DNA of 26,612 nt from Baffinella frigidus. Its lineage: Eukaryota; Cryptophyceae; Cryptomonadales; Baffinellaceae. Below the pieces are notes generated by a model that worked only from the letters and a program-made list of their open reading frames with translations, was not told where the DNA came from and did no database searches. Location of the stretch: positions 945,400-972,011 of the forward strand of contig MU646318.1 in the NCBI GenBank assembly GCA_026770585.1. The letters run 5' to 3'. Positions 16,280 to 25,794 of this stretch are shown one piece after another (position 1 is the stretch's first letter; every line of letters starts with the position of its first letter). The position numbers and the translations under genes were made by a program.

Positions 16280-16485
16280 ACCTCCTCAATTCTCGCTTCC
16301 TCGCCAACGCCACGCGACGACCCCTCACCCGCCTTAGGAAAAATTCGCTAGATGGACGGGGACGGTGGGCGTCGGGTTGACCCTCCACCCGCCTGACAAC
16401 TGAGGTGGATCCCGCTTGTCCTTTCCACGCCCAACGTCACGTCGCGACCCCTCGGACCCACGATTTATCCGAAATCGTGAAGGTC
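16280..16485. promoter_or_regulatory. Divergent VTT/NTF2 promoter
   Basis: 206 nt separate the start codons. A 25-30-nt motif is present twice in the same orientation: CGCCAACGCCACGCGACGAC-CCCTC at about 16303-16328 and CGCCCAACGTCACGTCGCGA-CCCCTC at about 16428-16453, one near each gene. The second holds ACGTCACGT, a bZIP-type core. An inverted CGATTT...AAATCG pair lies at about 16461-16477. Confidence 0.5.
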
Positions 16486-19400
16486 ATGAGCCGCAGGGCA
16501 AAGGCAAGGACGATGAACGCGTGGAATGTGGCCGTTGTGGCCGTGCTGAGCCTCATGCTGGCAGCAGAGGCCGGGTGCGCTGGTGTTCTCCCGCTCAGCG
16601 CGGGACATCGGCTGGGAAGCCACCTCGGGCAGGGTCAATTCTCCGGATTGCCAGCGCCAGTCTCATCAGGTCATTTGGGGCTCCGGGGGGGCTCTGCGCC
16701 CGCTGACGTCCAGGACGTGGGCAAGCAGTTTGTGGGCTATTACTACCAGACGTTCGACTCCAACCGCGCCGGGCTTGCACCGCTCTACCAGGAGGTGACC
16801 TTCTGCGGATCCCCCCCCCAGGCCGCTGATCGCAAGCACGCGTGTGAGACTTCGTCTTTGAGAGTAGAGGCCACCGTTCCTCGTAGGATCTGCCTGCGCG
16901 TAGCCTTGTGATGAAACGCTGCGGGGGGGCTGGCCACAGCCCCTTACCTCCAGCGACGCAGCGTGCTCCACAGACGTGGCTGACTCTTCTCCCTCCCTCA
17001 GGTTTCATGCCTCACGTTTGAAGGAGAGCAGTTCATGGGGCAGAACGCCATCTCGCAGAAGCTGACAGGGCTGCCGTTCCAGACTGTGAGCCACGAAGTG
17101 CTCACTGCAGACTACCAGCCCTCGCCGGGCGGGTGCATTCTAGTAATGGTGCGATCCCTGCAGCCCTTGGTCATGCGAAAAGCTAACGCCAGCGAGGTAC
17201 TTAGAGCCTACGGATTGCCTACGGTAGGAGCCCCCCTCCTACGACTTTTAAAGACCTTGTGTTTTAAACGTCGTAGGAGGAGGGGGGCTTCCTTTCGTAG
17301 GCTAAGGGGTCCGCTGGCATTAGCTCGTGGCATTATTGGGGTTTAGCTCTAGAGAGTTGCAGGGGTAGAAACCCTAAACCCCGAACCCCGGAGCCCCGCC
17401 TCCTCCCACCGCGTCCTTGATACTTGAATGCCGACTCATCAACGGTTTGGCCCCCAGTCAGCTCGAGGGTGGAGCAGGCCCAAATCCTGAATCGGTTTGG
17501 ACCTGCCACCAACCCTCACGGAAAGACCAAATCCTCGATTCTCAGACCTCGGATTTACCTTGCCAGCCAGGCGAATTCGCCTGGCTGTGCTAACTTAAGT
17601 CCCAATCCTGGTACACAATCAACTTTTGGGAACAGGTCGAAATCAATCGATTTGGTCCTTCCGTGAGGGTTGGTGGTTGTGGAGCGCTTGCGGGAAAACT
17701 TGGCCGGTTCAAGAAGAAACTTGTTCAGAAATCGAGAATTTTGCGCCGGGACGTGACATGTTAACGGTCCACCAAAACGATTCTGGTGCAAATTCTGAAA
17801 AAAAATCTCTTCAAAAACGGCCAAGTTTTCCCGCCACCACGCAGGGCTGGAGGGGGGTATTCCAAAGTCAATTTTTTGAGGGAAAACGGTATTCAAAAGT
17901 CAATTTTGAGAAGAAAACGGCTCCAGGGCGACCCAATGGCTCACAGGGCGACCCTGGAATACCCCCACGTAGCGCCCTGTGTGGTTCCGGCGTCCCGTGA
18001 AGTCCCGTGAACCAGAAAAATCGAAAGACAGGAGTGGGAGGGTTGGTGAGTGCGAACGGGATGTTGGCTCTCTGCCAAGATACGCGGGCAAGCTGGCTCC
18101 CTGCCCGCACGTCCCCCCCTGCAACGAGCCTGAGCTTGCCGCGGTCGCGCTGTATGTTCGACAAACGGTGCCCCCCCACTCTACAATTCCAACAGCTCAC
18201 CCTGGAGGATGAGGACTTGGTGCTTCCCCCCTATACAATTGCAAAAGCTCACCCTGGAGGAGAGACGACTTAAGTCCAGGTCTAGCCCTGGACTTAGCCC
18301 CTCTGACAAGGGGTTGCCAAGCAAGCTTGGGTGTTTGACAGGGCATTGTTGTAAATTTTGTACCAAGTCGCGTCGAAACTAGTCCTCGTCTAGCTAATGC
18401 CACTTAGGGGGGGGTGAGGTCCTTTCCACCGTGAACTCAAGGTGAAACTCCGGTTAGGTTCTAGGGCAATGGATAAGATTCTAGTACACTTCGTTTAGAT
18501 GGACTGTATCCGTGAAGCCCCCGGTGGCTGCTAAGTGGTAGCGTGAGCGTTTTGCATGGTGCACAAACTGCGCGTGTCGTCTTGGAACGGCGCCCCCCCC
18601 TCCATAATAAATCACGTTGCCTTCCCCTCCACTTGCGGTGGGTGACTGGGAACGTGAAAGTGGACGAGTTCGGTAGGTGGCCGGGAAGCTGAAAGTGGTC
18701 CCTCCAAGGGAGGCGTTTTGCATGATCTACAAATGGCGCTGTGTCCCACACAGCGGGCCACGAAGGGATTTTCGGGCACTCAGTGCCCGAGTTTCCGTTA
18801 CCTTATCCGTAGGAACCCCCCTATGTCCCTACGGGTTGCCTACCGTAGGGTCCTAGGTATTATCGCTTAGGGGTTATTGAAAATCCCTTCGAAGTCCGCT
18901 GTGTTGCTATGAACAGCCCTCCACGTAATAAACGCACTTTCCTCTCCACTTTTGGCAGGTGACTGGGAAGCTGAAAGTGGACGGAGGCGAACGGCACGTG
19001 ACTGGGAACTCCACGTACGGTAGGTGACTGGGAACCTGAAAGTTGACGCGTCCCCTCCACTTTTGGCAGGTGACTGGGAAGCTGAAAGTGGACGGGGGAG
19101 ACACCCCCGTGGCGTTCTTCCAGGAATTCAGTGATTTTATAAGCAACCAACTTCCATCATTGGCATGGTGTACACACGGCGGTGTGTCGTCCTTGAAGGG
19201 CACTCCCCCCTCCATAATAAATAACCGGCGCCCTCCCCTCCACTTTCGGCACGTGACTGGGAACGTGAAAGTTGACGCACACGGTAGGTAACCGGGAATC
19301 TGAAAGTGGACACGAACGGCAGGTGACTGGGAAGCTGAAAGTGGACGGGGGAGACAACCCTATGGCGTTCACGCAGGCGTTCCTCCTCGCCCCGCTCCAA

Positions 19401-20773
19401 CCCCAGGTCAACTCTCCTCTCAAATTAATTCAGGATTCAGGGCTGGATGTTTGGGATTCAGAATTTGGTGTTTGGGATTCAGGGTTTGATGTTTCCCATG
19501 GCGTTCACGCAGTCGTTCCTCCTCGCCTCGGTCCAACCCCAGGTGAAACCTCACTCTAATTCAAGGAAGTTAGCACCCCCATTCAACCCCAGGTGTCCCC
19601 TCCTCTCGAATTCAGGGTATCCAACCCCAGGACAGTCCCGCTCCACCCCCAGGTCAACTCTCCTGTCAAATTAATTCAGGATTCAGGGCTGGATGGGATT
19701 CAGAATTTGGTGTTTGGGATTCAGGGTTTGATGTTTCCCATGGCATTCACGCAGTCGTTTCTCCTGGCCCCGCTCCAACCCCAGGTGAAGCCTCCCCGAA
19801 TTCAGAGAGGTGAAACGCGTGTATTACGGATCGAACGCAACATGGCCACCATGCATTCCCTTCCGTGGAGGCAACGAAGGGTATGTAGCATACGGTACGC
19901 TATCGGACTAAACACGAACACGATTTGCGCCCACTCTGAGGACTCGAGAGAGGGATGGCCTGCGCTTGCTCTTGGTAGAGCGGTGTGCAGAGAAATTGGC
20001 CTCGGAAACAACGAAAAATTGGTAAAAGTTACAGGTTCTCGCACAAAACTTTAACCTTTACATTTTTTGTTATTGTTTCGGCAGCCACTTCTCTGCATAC
20101 CACTCTGTGCCGGACGCCTGTGTGACTTCCTGTCCGCACCCCCACCCCCCCTAGGACCACCGTAGGGCAATATCGGCGTACTGTAAGATAGCTCGTAGTA
20201 TCCCCTAAGTGGCCAGCCGGTCAAAATTGACCCGCAAGAGGTCCTAGGCAGGTCCTAGGGGCCTACCGTAGGGCGTATGATCCTACTGGGCATTTAAGGG
20301 ATATACCGGACACCCCGTGTGACTTCCAGTCCGACCCCGCCCTCGAGCGCGCCTCTCCCTGCTCTGAACCTGCGCTTTCCGCGGGTAGCGTTTTGGTCGT
20401 GTCGTTTTCGGTGTCACGTCCGGGTCGTGTTGTTTTAAGGGTCACGTCCCGGGTCACGTCCGGATTGGACACGGTAGGTAGCGTGCTGGGTGGTGAATAC
20501 TCCCCGACTTTTTTATCGTTCCAACTGAGGTCTCTCACACTCTCTCGCGCGCGCTCTCACTCTCTCTCTCTCGCTCTCGCTCTTGCGCTCGCTCTCTCTC
20601 CCTCCCTCCCTCCCTCTCTCCCTCTCTCTCTCTCTATGTATGTATGTATCTCTGTCTGTCTCTGCCTCTGTCTCGCTCGCTCTCTCTCTCTCTCTCAATA
20701 ATCGGCGCCCCCCCACCCCCATCCGCAGGGATTCTTCGTGCAAAACGACGTATTCCGCCTCTGCACTTTCTAA
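16486..20773 (+). CDS. NTF2 (nuclear transport factor 2) homologue with an N-terminal presequence, four exons
   Basis: Exons 16486-16794, 17002-17148, 19323-19406 and 20729-20773, all joined in phase 0, give 194 residues. NTF2 carries Ran-GDP into nuclei through nuclear pores. The domain (about residues 74-194) is close to full length. It contains VGKQFVGYYYQTFDSNRAG, then SCLTFEGEQFMG (Glu matching the Ran-binding Glu42 of the rat protein), then LPFQTV and QPSPGGCILVM, then VTGKLKVDGGDNPMAFTQAF, and finally FFVQNDVFRLCTF before TAA. The N-terminus is unusual: MSRRAKARTMNAWN, a hydrophobic core (VAVVAVLSLMLAAEA) and a Gly/Ser/His/Leu-rich stretch to GLRGGSAPAD. This resembles a signal peptide plus transit-like sequence. 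Intron 2 (2174 nt) holds three MITEs and an array of partial exon 3 copies; intron 3 holds more. The ATG at 16486 is the first in the open frame; 16513 is a second possible start. No AATAAA was seen after the stop. Confidence 0.8.
17173..17334. mobile_element. Family D element, copy 2
   Basis: The reverse complement of the copy at 13493-13654 and also 162 bp. It begins 25 nt after the donor of NTF2 exon 2. The right terminus has drifted (GCATTAGCTCGTGGCAT). Confidence 0.85.
17506..17676. mobile_element. Family E element, copy 3
   Basis: CCACCAACCCTCACGGAAAG, then ACCAAATC, at the left is mirrored by GATTTGGTCCTTCCGTGAGG, then GTTGGTGG, at the right (28 bp, about perfect). The centre is the palindrome GCCAGGCGAATTCGCCTGGC. 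Confidence 0.85.
17837..17984. mobile_element. Family O element, copy 3
   Basis: CCACGCAGGGCTGGAGGGGG to GCGCCCTGTGTGG, opposite in orientation to copies 1 and 2. It is in NTF2 intron 2. Confidence 0.8.
18180..18300 (+). repeat. Short direct duplication and hairpin in NTF2 intron 2
   Basis: AGCTCACCCTGGAGGA occurs at about 18194 and 18246, each preceded by a CTAYACAATT motif. TAAGTCCAGG and its complement form a hairpin at about 18272-18296. Confidence 0.6.
18640..19314 (+). repeat. Array of 5' partial copies of NTF2 exon 3
   Basis: GTGACTGGGAASNTGAAAGT-like copies begin at about 18641, 18678, 18959, 18996, 19023, 19069, 19253 and 19286, before the intact exon at 19323. Most follow a GGCAG, GGTAG or GCAC junction and cover the first 8-9 codons (VTGKLKVDG). 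The copy at 19069 is longest: VTGKLKVDGGDTPVAFFQEF. Larger units also repeat the leader CCTCCATAATAAAT and CCCCTCCACTT before the junction. Confidence 0.85.
18747..18904. mobile_element. Family C element, complete copy
   Basis: CACACAGCGGGCCACGAAGG, then GATTTTC, faces GAAAATCCCTTCGAAGTCCG, then CTGTGT. Inside are a CGGGCACTCAGTGCCCG hairpin and the TTATCCGTAGGAACCCCCCT to TTATCGCTTAGGGGTT body. It is inserted within the exon 3 echo array. Confidence 0.85.
19496..19788 (+). repeat. 3' partial copies of NTF2 exon 3
   Basis: At 19496-19546 and 19737-19788 the end of exon 3 recurs (PMAFTQSFLLA, then PQ) with its CCAACCCCAG-GT donor. Both are preceded by degenerate GGATTCAGGG repeats. Smaller scraps of CAACCCCAGG lie at about 19580 and 19622. 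The intact exon ends at 19406. Confidence 0.8.
19810..19860 (+). repeat. Dispersed repeat L copy
   Basis: GTGAAACGCGTGTATTACGG, then ATCGAACGCAACATGGCCAC, then CATG. Confidence 0.65.
20199..20303. mobile_element. Family B MITE, copy 2
   Basis: 105 bp from TA-TCCCCTAAGTGGCC to GGGCATTTAAGGGA-TA, with the same core (CCTAGGCAGGTCCTAGG, CTACCGTAGGGCGTATGA). It is in NTF2 intron 3. Confidence 0.85.
20531..20697 (+). repeat. CT microsatellite before the last NTF2 exon
   Basis: (CT)n with CG, TATG and CTGTCT interruptions ends 31 nt before the CAG acceptor at 20727-20728. It is pyrimidine-rich on the coding strand, so it may serve as an oversized polypyrimidine tract. Confidence 0.85.
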
Positions 20774-20839
20774 GCTTCTTCTGCGCCCCCACTTTCCAAG
20801 GCGGTGTAGCATGGTGTAGTAGATGTTATCGACCCCAAA

Positions 20840-21070
20840 GAGGTCATAGGCAGGTCACAGGGACGATAGGGCGTATGAGCCTACAGGGGTACCTCGCTCA
20901 TAAGAAAGCGCCAACCCCTAGGACCATACAGTAGGCCTATGCCTAGGGCCCTATGGTGGTCCTAGGGGGGGGGCAGTTTCTTATGAGCGAGGTACCCCTG
21001 TAGGGCCCTACGGTAGGGCGTAACAGCCTACTGGCCACTTAAGGGATAGACTGGCCACCTAAGGGATAGA
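20840..21070. mobile_element. Family B remnant interrupted by family A MITE copy 5
   Basis: Family A copy 5 spans 20882-21002 with TA on both sides. Just left is family B core sequence (AGAGGTCATAGGCAGGTC, AGGGCGTATGAGCC). Just right is more family B sequence (CTACGGTAGGGCG, CTGGCCACTTAAGGGATA), with the end TGGCCACYTAAGGGATAGAC duplicated in tandem at about 21032-21070. Confidence 0.8.
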
Positions 21071-21180
21071 CCCCTTGCTGTCTCCGCACCCACGATAACA
21101 GATGCCTCACTCAAAGTGCACTGGGGAGGCTACAACGAAGTAAGTACATAAATGTACCGGACATTCAGTGCGTACTTGCT

Positions 21181-21276
21181 GTGAGGACCTAGTCCAGGAC
21201 GAGCCCGCTAGGAGCTTACCCCAATTACAGTCGACCTATTGGCCCGAGGCGGGCTCTTCCTGGACTAGGTCCTCAC
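21181..21276. mobile_element. Family K 96-bp inverted-repeat element
   Basis: GTGAGGACCTAGTCCAGGAC, then GAGCCCGC, pairs with the right end at 27 of 28 positions. There is a 40-nt centre. No clear target duplication is seen. Confidence 0.8.
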
Positions 21277-21489
21277 ACTAACGGCTGCGGTGGAGGAAAT
21301 GCCCACAGCAATTGTACTCCCGTAGCTCAAACTACTGCATGGTAACTACTTGGGTGACTCCAACTTCAGTCCTTGAGGACACGCACCGCCCCTAGCTAGG
21401 GTGGGCATATGCGCATATGCATAGGTCTACATGTACGGTATGTGGCCAGGGCGGAGTGTGCCATTGATTTCGAGTAACCCATGTACATG

Positions 21490-21611
21490 TACAGGGGTAC
21501 CTCGCTCATAAGAAACCACCCCCCACTAGGACCCTACAGTAGGCCTAAGCTTAGGGCCCTATGGAGGTCCTAGGGGGGGGGGCTGTTTCTTGTGAGCGAG
21601 GTACCCCTGTA
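21490..21611. mobile_element. Family A MITE, copy 6
   Basis: TA-flanked with ends CAGGGGTACCTCGCTCATAA and GAGCGAGGTACCCCTG. The insertion site is a TACATGTACA palindrome. Confidence 0.85.
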
Positions 21612-21741
21612 CAGCAATGCAACGCAGGCAGCACGCGCAGCTGGTACCAGGGTATAACCCGAATGCATTTGCGAACCTTGCATTGCAGACTATGTACACG
21701 TGGCGTGAACATACACGGCTAGCCCACAACCCCCATCGCCC

Positions 21742-21862
21742 TACAGGGGTACCTCGCTCATAAGAAGCGCGCCCCCCCCTAGGATTACCTTAAGACCCTA
21801 GGCATAGGCCTACTGTAGGGTCCTAGGGGGAGGCGGTTTCTTATGAGCGAGGTACCCCTGTA
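21742..21862. mobile_element. Family A MITE, copy 7
   Basis: TA-flanked with family ends. It is followed at 21879 by an orphan family B terminus (TATCCCTTGAGTGACCGCA). Confidence 0.85.
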
Positions 21863-22001
21863 GGACCCAACAGTACCCTATCCCTTGAGTGACCGCACAT
21901 AAGAGGCGGGCAGAGCAAATCCTAACACCTGAGCCCCACGTTGGAGCATCTTTCATTGTTCATATCTACAAGCGGTGCGACCACACACGGCTAGCTCACA
22001 C

Positions 22002-22054
22002 CCCACACCCCACACCCCACACCCCACACCCCACACCCCACACCCCACACCCCA
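22002..22054 (+). repeat. CACCCCA heptamer array
   Basis: About seven to eight perfect copies of a 7-bp unit (CACACCC in another register), C-rich on the plus strand. Confidence 0.9.
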
Positions 22055-22068
22055 CCCCCCGAAACATC

Positions 22069-23437
22069 CTACATCATGTGTGTGAGCGAGAGAGAGACGG
22101 GAGAGTCCTTAAGTGGCCGCGCGGGGGAGGAGTTAAGTGGCCGCACGGGAGAGCCATGGGGTAAGGGAGCTTCGCAGGATTCCGCCTCGGGGGGGTCTGC
22201 GTAGCGGAGGTACAGAGGCGCCCAGATCTGCGAGTGAAAGGGGTGTCAAGGGGTGTCAAACAAGGCTGCAGGCACCTCGGGGTCAAATCAATTTTCGGAA
22301 CCCTGGTTGAAAACAACGGAACCCTGGTTCAAAAAAAAGTTTTTAAAAACGGCTCCAGTTTCTTGGCAGGATTCCGCGTCGTTGGTTTCATGGTAGGATT
22401 CCGAGTCGTTCTTTTACAAGTAAAGAAAAGAAAAAATGTAGTAATTTTCACACAAATAGGGGCATTTGGTCACGTATCTCAACTTATAACTTGAGATACG
22501 TGGCCAAGCATGCCCGTGACTGGCACTAAATTTAACAACCCCACATTTAAAATACCCCCTCTTCGAGCCTCGAATGGTCCAGCTCTGCCTCACTCGGGTT
22601 GGCCGACCATTCTCAAGTTGGCATGCTGGACGTGCAGTCCAACCCCGTCAACGTGGGAGCGGGATCGAGCCCTTATCTCAGAAAACGAGTTCTAAAACTC
22701 GTTTTCTTAAGTCAATTCCCCTACAAATTTGTCAACTTATTCTTTACTCTCCGCATAAGTTGACAAATTTGTAGGGGAATTGACTTAAGAAAATGAGTTT
22801 TAGAACTCGTTTTCTGAGATAAGCCCGGGCTCGCGAAATTGGTGAGCCCAAGTAGACTGAGACAGTGCTAGGAAGAGTCCGCGTGTAGGAGGTGGAGTTA
22901 GAATCCATCCGGAAAATGCTCGTATGAGCGGCCGACACGGGGTACAGTAAGTGGCACAATGCGTAGCATGTGCGGCGCTGACGCTGGCACAATGCGTAGC
23001 ATGTGCGGCGCTGACGCTGGTTGTTTGGCAATAAATTATCAAACTCTCCCCGCGTGAAAAGGACATCGCGTTCGACCTCATTGTGTCCATGTTGGTTTCG
23101 ATCTCATATGGAAACACTTTAATTTAAAAAACTTCGGTTATGAAATTTACTAACACAGAACTATTTTTACTAGTAATATTAAAGCAAACGTGTAGTAATT
23201 TTCATCGAAATCCAGTTTTGTAAATTAAAAGTGTTTCCACATTGGATCCGAAATAAAGGCACGTGTCTCTCACCTCAACTTCCTTCGGAGAGAGGCGGAT
23301 CGGGAGCAGTCCCGGGACCGGTCGGTGTTTCGCGTGTGCGAGAGTGTCCTTTCTAGCGTCCAACGCTGGCCAGACGGATCGGGTCTTGCGGGTTGCGTCG
23401 TGTCGTTGTGCTGACTCCTGGGCGAGAGAGAGAGTCG

Positions 23438-23468
<31 letters not shown>

Positions 23469-23475
23469 CGAGCAA

Positions 23476-23506
<31 letters not shown>

Positions 23507-23543
23507 GGAGAGAGAGAGAGAGAGAGCGCGAGAGAGAGAGAGC

Positions 23544-23584
<41 letters not shown>

Positions 23585-25190
23585 CGAGAGAGAGCTGACT
23601 CCTGAGAAGGGAAGATGCGTTTGTGTTCCTGCGTGGTTGAGCGGCTGGGGTGAAGTGGAGGGGTCACTCGCGAAAACGAAGAGGGAGACACGACAATCTT
23701 TGAACTCGAAACCCGATCCGGCTTCGTCCAAAAGTCAATTTCCAGTAGGAATTCTCGACAGGTCTCCAAAAGTGGCCGGTCCGTGTTACAAATCTTAGAA
23801 AGACGTGTGTGCTCCCGGGTCGGTCGTGGGCTCTTGCGTGGCGGGTTCAGGGTTCAGGGTTTAGGGTGTAGGGCACCGGGGAATCGAAGGCGAATGACCC
23901 GAAGCAATGCTCGAGGCACGCGTCCGTGAGCGCCAACAGGAGCTCCTCCTTAACCTCAAACCGCGATCCGCCTCCAGCCAAAAGTCAATTTCTGGTATGA
24001 TTTCTCGACGCGAGTCTTCAAAAGTAGCCGATCCGTGGTACAAACCGTTCAAGATGTGTAGACAATATTTAGAAAGACGTTTACCGGAGAGTCGAACACG
24101 AAGGTTCCATAGCGGCGCTCGAGGCACGCGTCGGTGAAGGCCAAAAGTCAATTACTGGTAAGATTTCTCTGTCGGGTCTCCAAAAGTGGCCGCGTCGTGG
24201 TACTAATCTTTAGAAAGACGTTTACCGGAGAGTCGAACGCGAAGGTTCCATAGCGTCGCTCGAGACACGCGTCAGCCAGCGCCAACAGGAGCTCCTCTTT
24301 GAACTCGAACGCATGCCGCCGTGCCTGCCGGGGGGAGAGAGACGTTTCATACTAGAGCGCTGCACAGAGAACATGGCCACGGAAATAACGGAAAGTTGGT
24401 TAAAGGTTGCCGGTGCTAGTACAAAAACGTGAGCGTTGGCTGTTTTTTATTGTTATTTCGAGGGTTGTGAAGCGGTGCTCGAGGCACGCGTCAGCCAGCG
24501 CCAACAGGAGCTCCTCCTTGAACTCGAACGCGTGCCGCCACGCCTGCCGCCGTGGAGAGAGACGTTTCATATATCCCTTAAGTGGCGAGGGGGTGAAAAT
24601 TGACCCCCAAGAGGTCCCAGGCAGGTCCTAGAGCCCTACGGTAGGGGGTATGAACCTACTCGCCACTTAAGGGATACAGCTAGAGCTATTCCGGGACTGA
24701 CGATCGCGAAATTAGTTTTGCTTTACAAAACTAATTATAGGTTGCGTCACTATTAAAGTACACAGCTGGAGCTGTCCGGCTGTCGTCGAGAGACCTGGAG
24801 TATCTGCCAGACAGCGTCGAGCAAATCGCCCTTTTTCAACCTCGGTGATTTGCACTGGATGTCGTCGGAATCCGGCGACCTGTGGTACAAATCAGGGGTC
24901 TCGGCCAAGCGGATTTTCTCCCACTCTGAGGGCTGGTGGGGCACGCTCGCCCCACCTGGTCACGTTACTCTACGGAATTCCGTAGAGCAACGTGACCAAC
25001 CCCGTACAAATCCTGGACGCGGTCGTACAACCAACATTTTTAAAAAGGCCAGGGCCAGCCTCGAGTGGGTGTGATCTGGTGACGATGGTTTAGGATTTGG
25101 CGTTGAGCGTTCGGGTGGTGGGGAGGAGACCTTGAGAATTTGCCAGACTGCGTCGGCCGCCTCTCTCTCTCTCTCTCTCTCGCTCTCTCG

Positions 25191-25223
<33 letters not shown>

Positions 25224-25741
25224 GAGGAGACCTGGAGAATTTGCCAGACAGCGTCGAGGAACTGCAGGAAGATTGGCGACTGGCACGCCCGCCCAACCTG
25301 GTGTGGTGATCAGAGATTAGGGTTTAGGGTGTGGGGTTTAGGTTTTGGGGTTCAGGGTTTCAGGGTTCAGGGTCGAGGTTGTAGGTCTTAGGTTGTAGGG
25401 TTTAGGGTTCAGGTTTTGGATTTTAGGGGTTGGGGGTTAGGGTTTTAGAGTTCAGGGATTGGGGGGAAACACTGGGGCGTGTCCAAGGGTTTCGGGGTTC
25501 AGGGTTTAAGGTTCGGGGTGTAGGGTTTGGGGTTGAGGGTTTCGGGGTAAGCACCGGAGCGTGTCCCAGCCTTAGCGCGAACTTGTGACAAGACGCAAGG
25601 GTTGAGGGTTGAGGGTTTGAGATGTATGTTGTGGGGTGTGTGGTTTGAAGTGTGGGGTTTAGGGGGAAGCACCGGAGCGTGTCCCAGCCTTAGGGCGAAC
25701 TTGTGGCCAAACGCAAAGGTTCAGGGTTTAGAGTTTATGGT

Positions 25742-25794
<53 letters not shown>

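Noticed and set aside
20531-20812. Ser/Leu-rich or Arg/Glu-rich proteins read from CT/GA microsatellites (also at 8397, 23263 and 25090)
   Set aside because: They are translations of dinucleotide repeats in either strand and frame; the repeats lie in introns.
22002-22054. CRISPR-like array
   Set aside because: It is a plain 7-bp tandem repeat without spacers.
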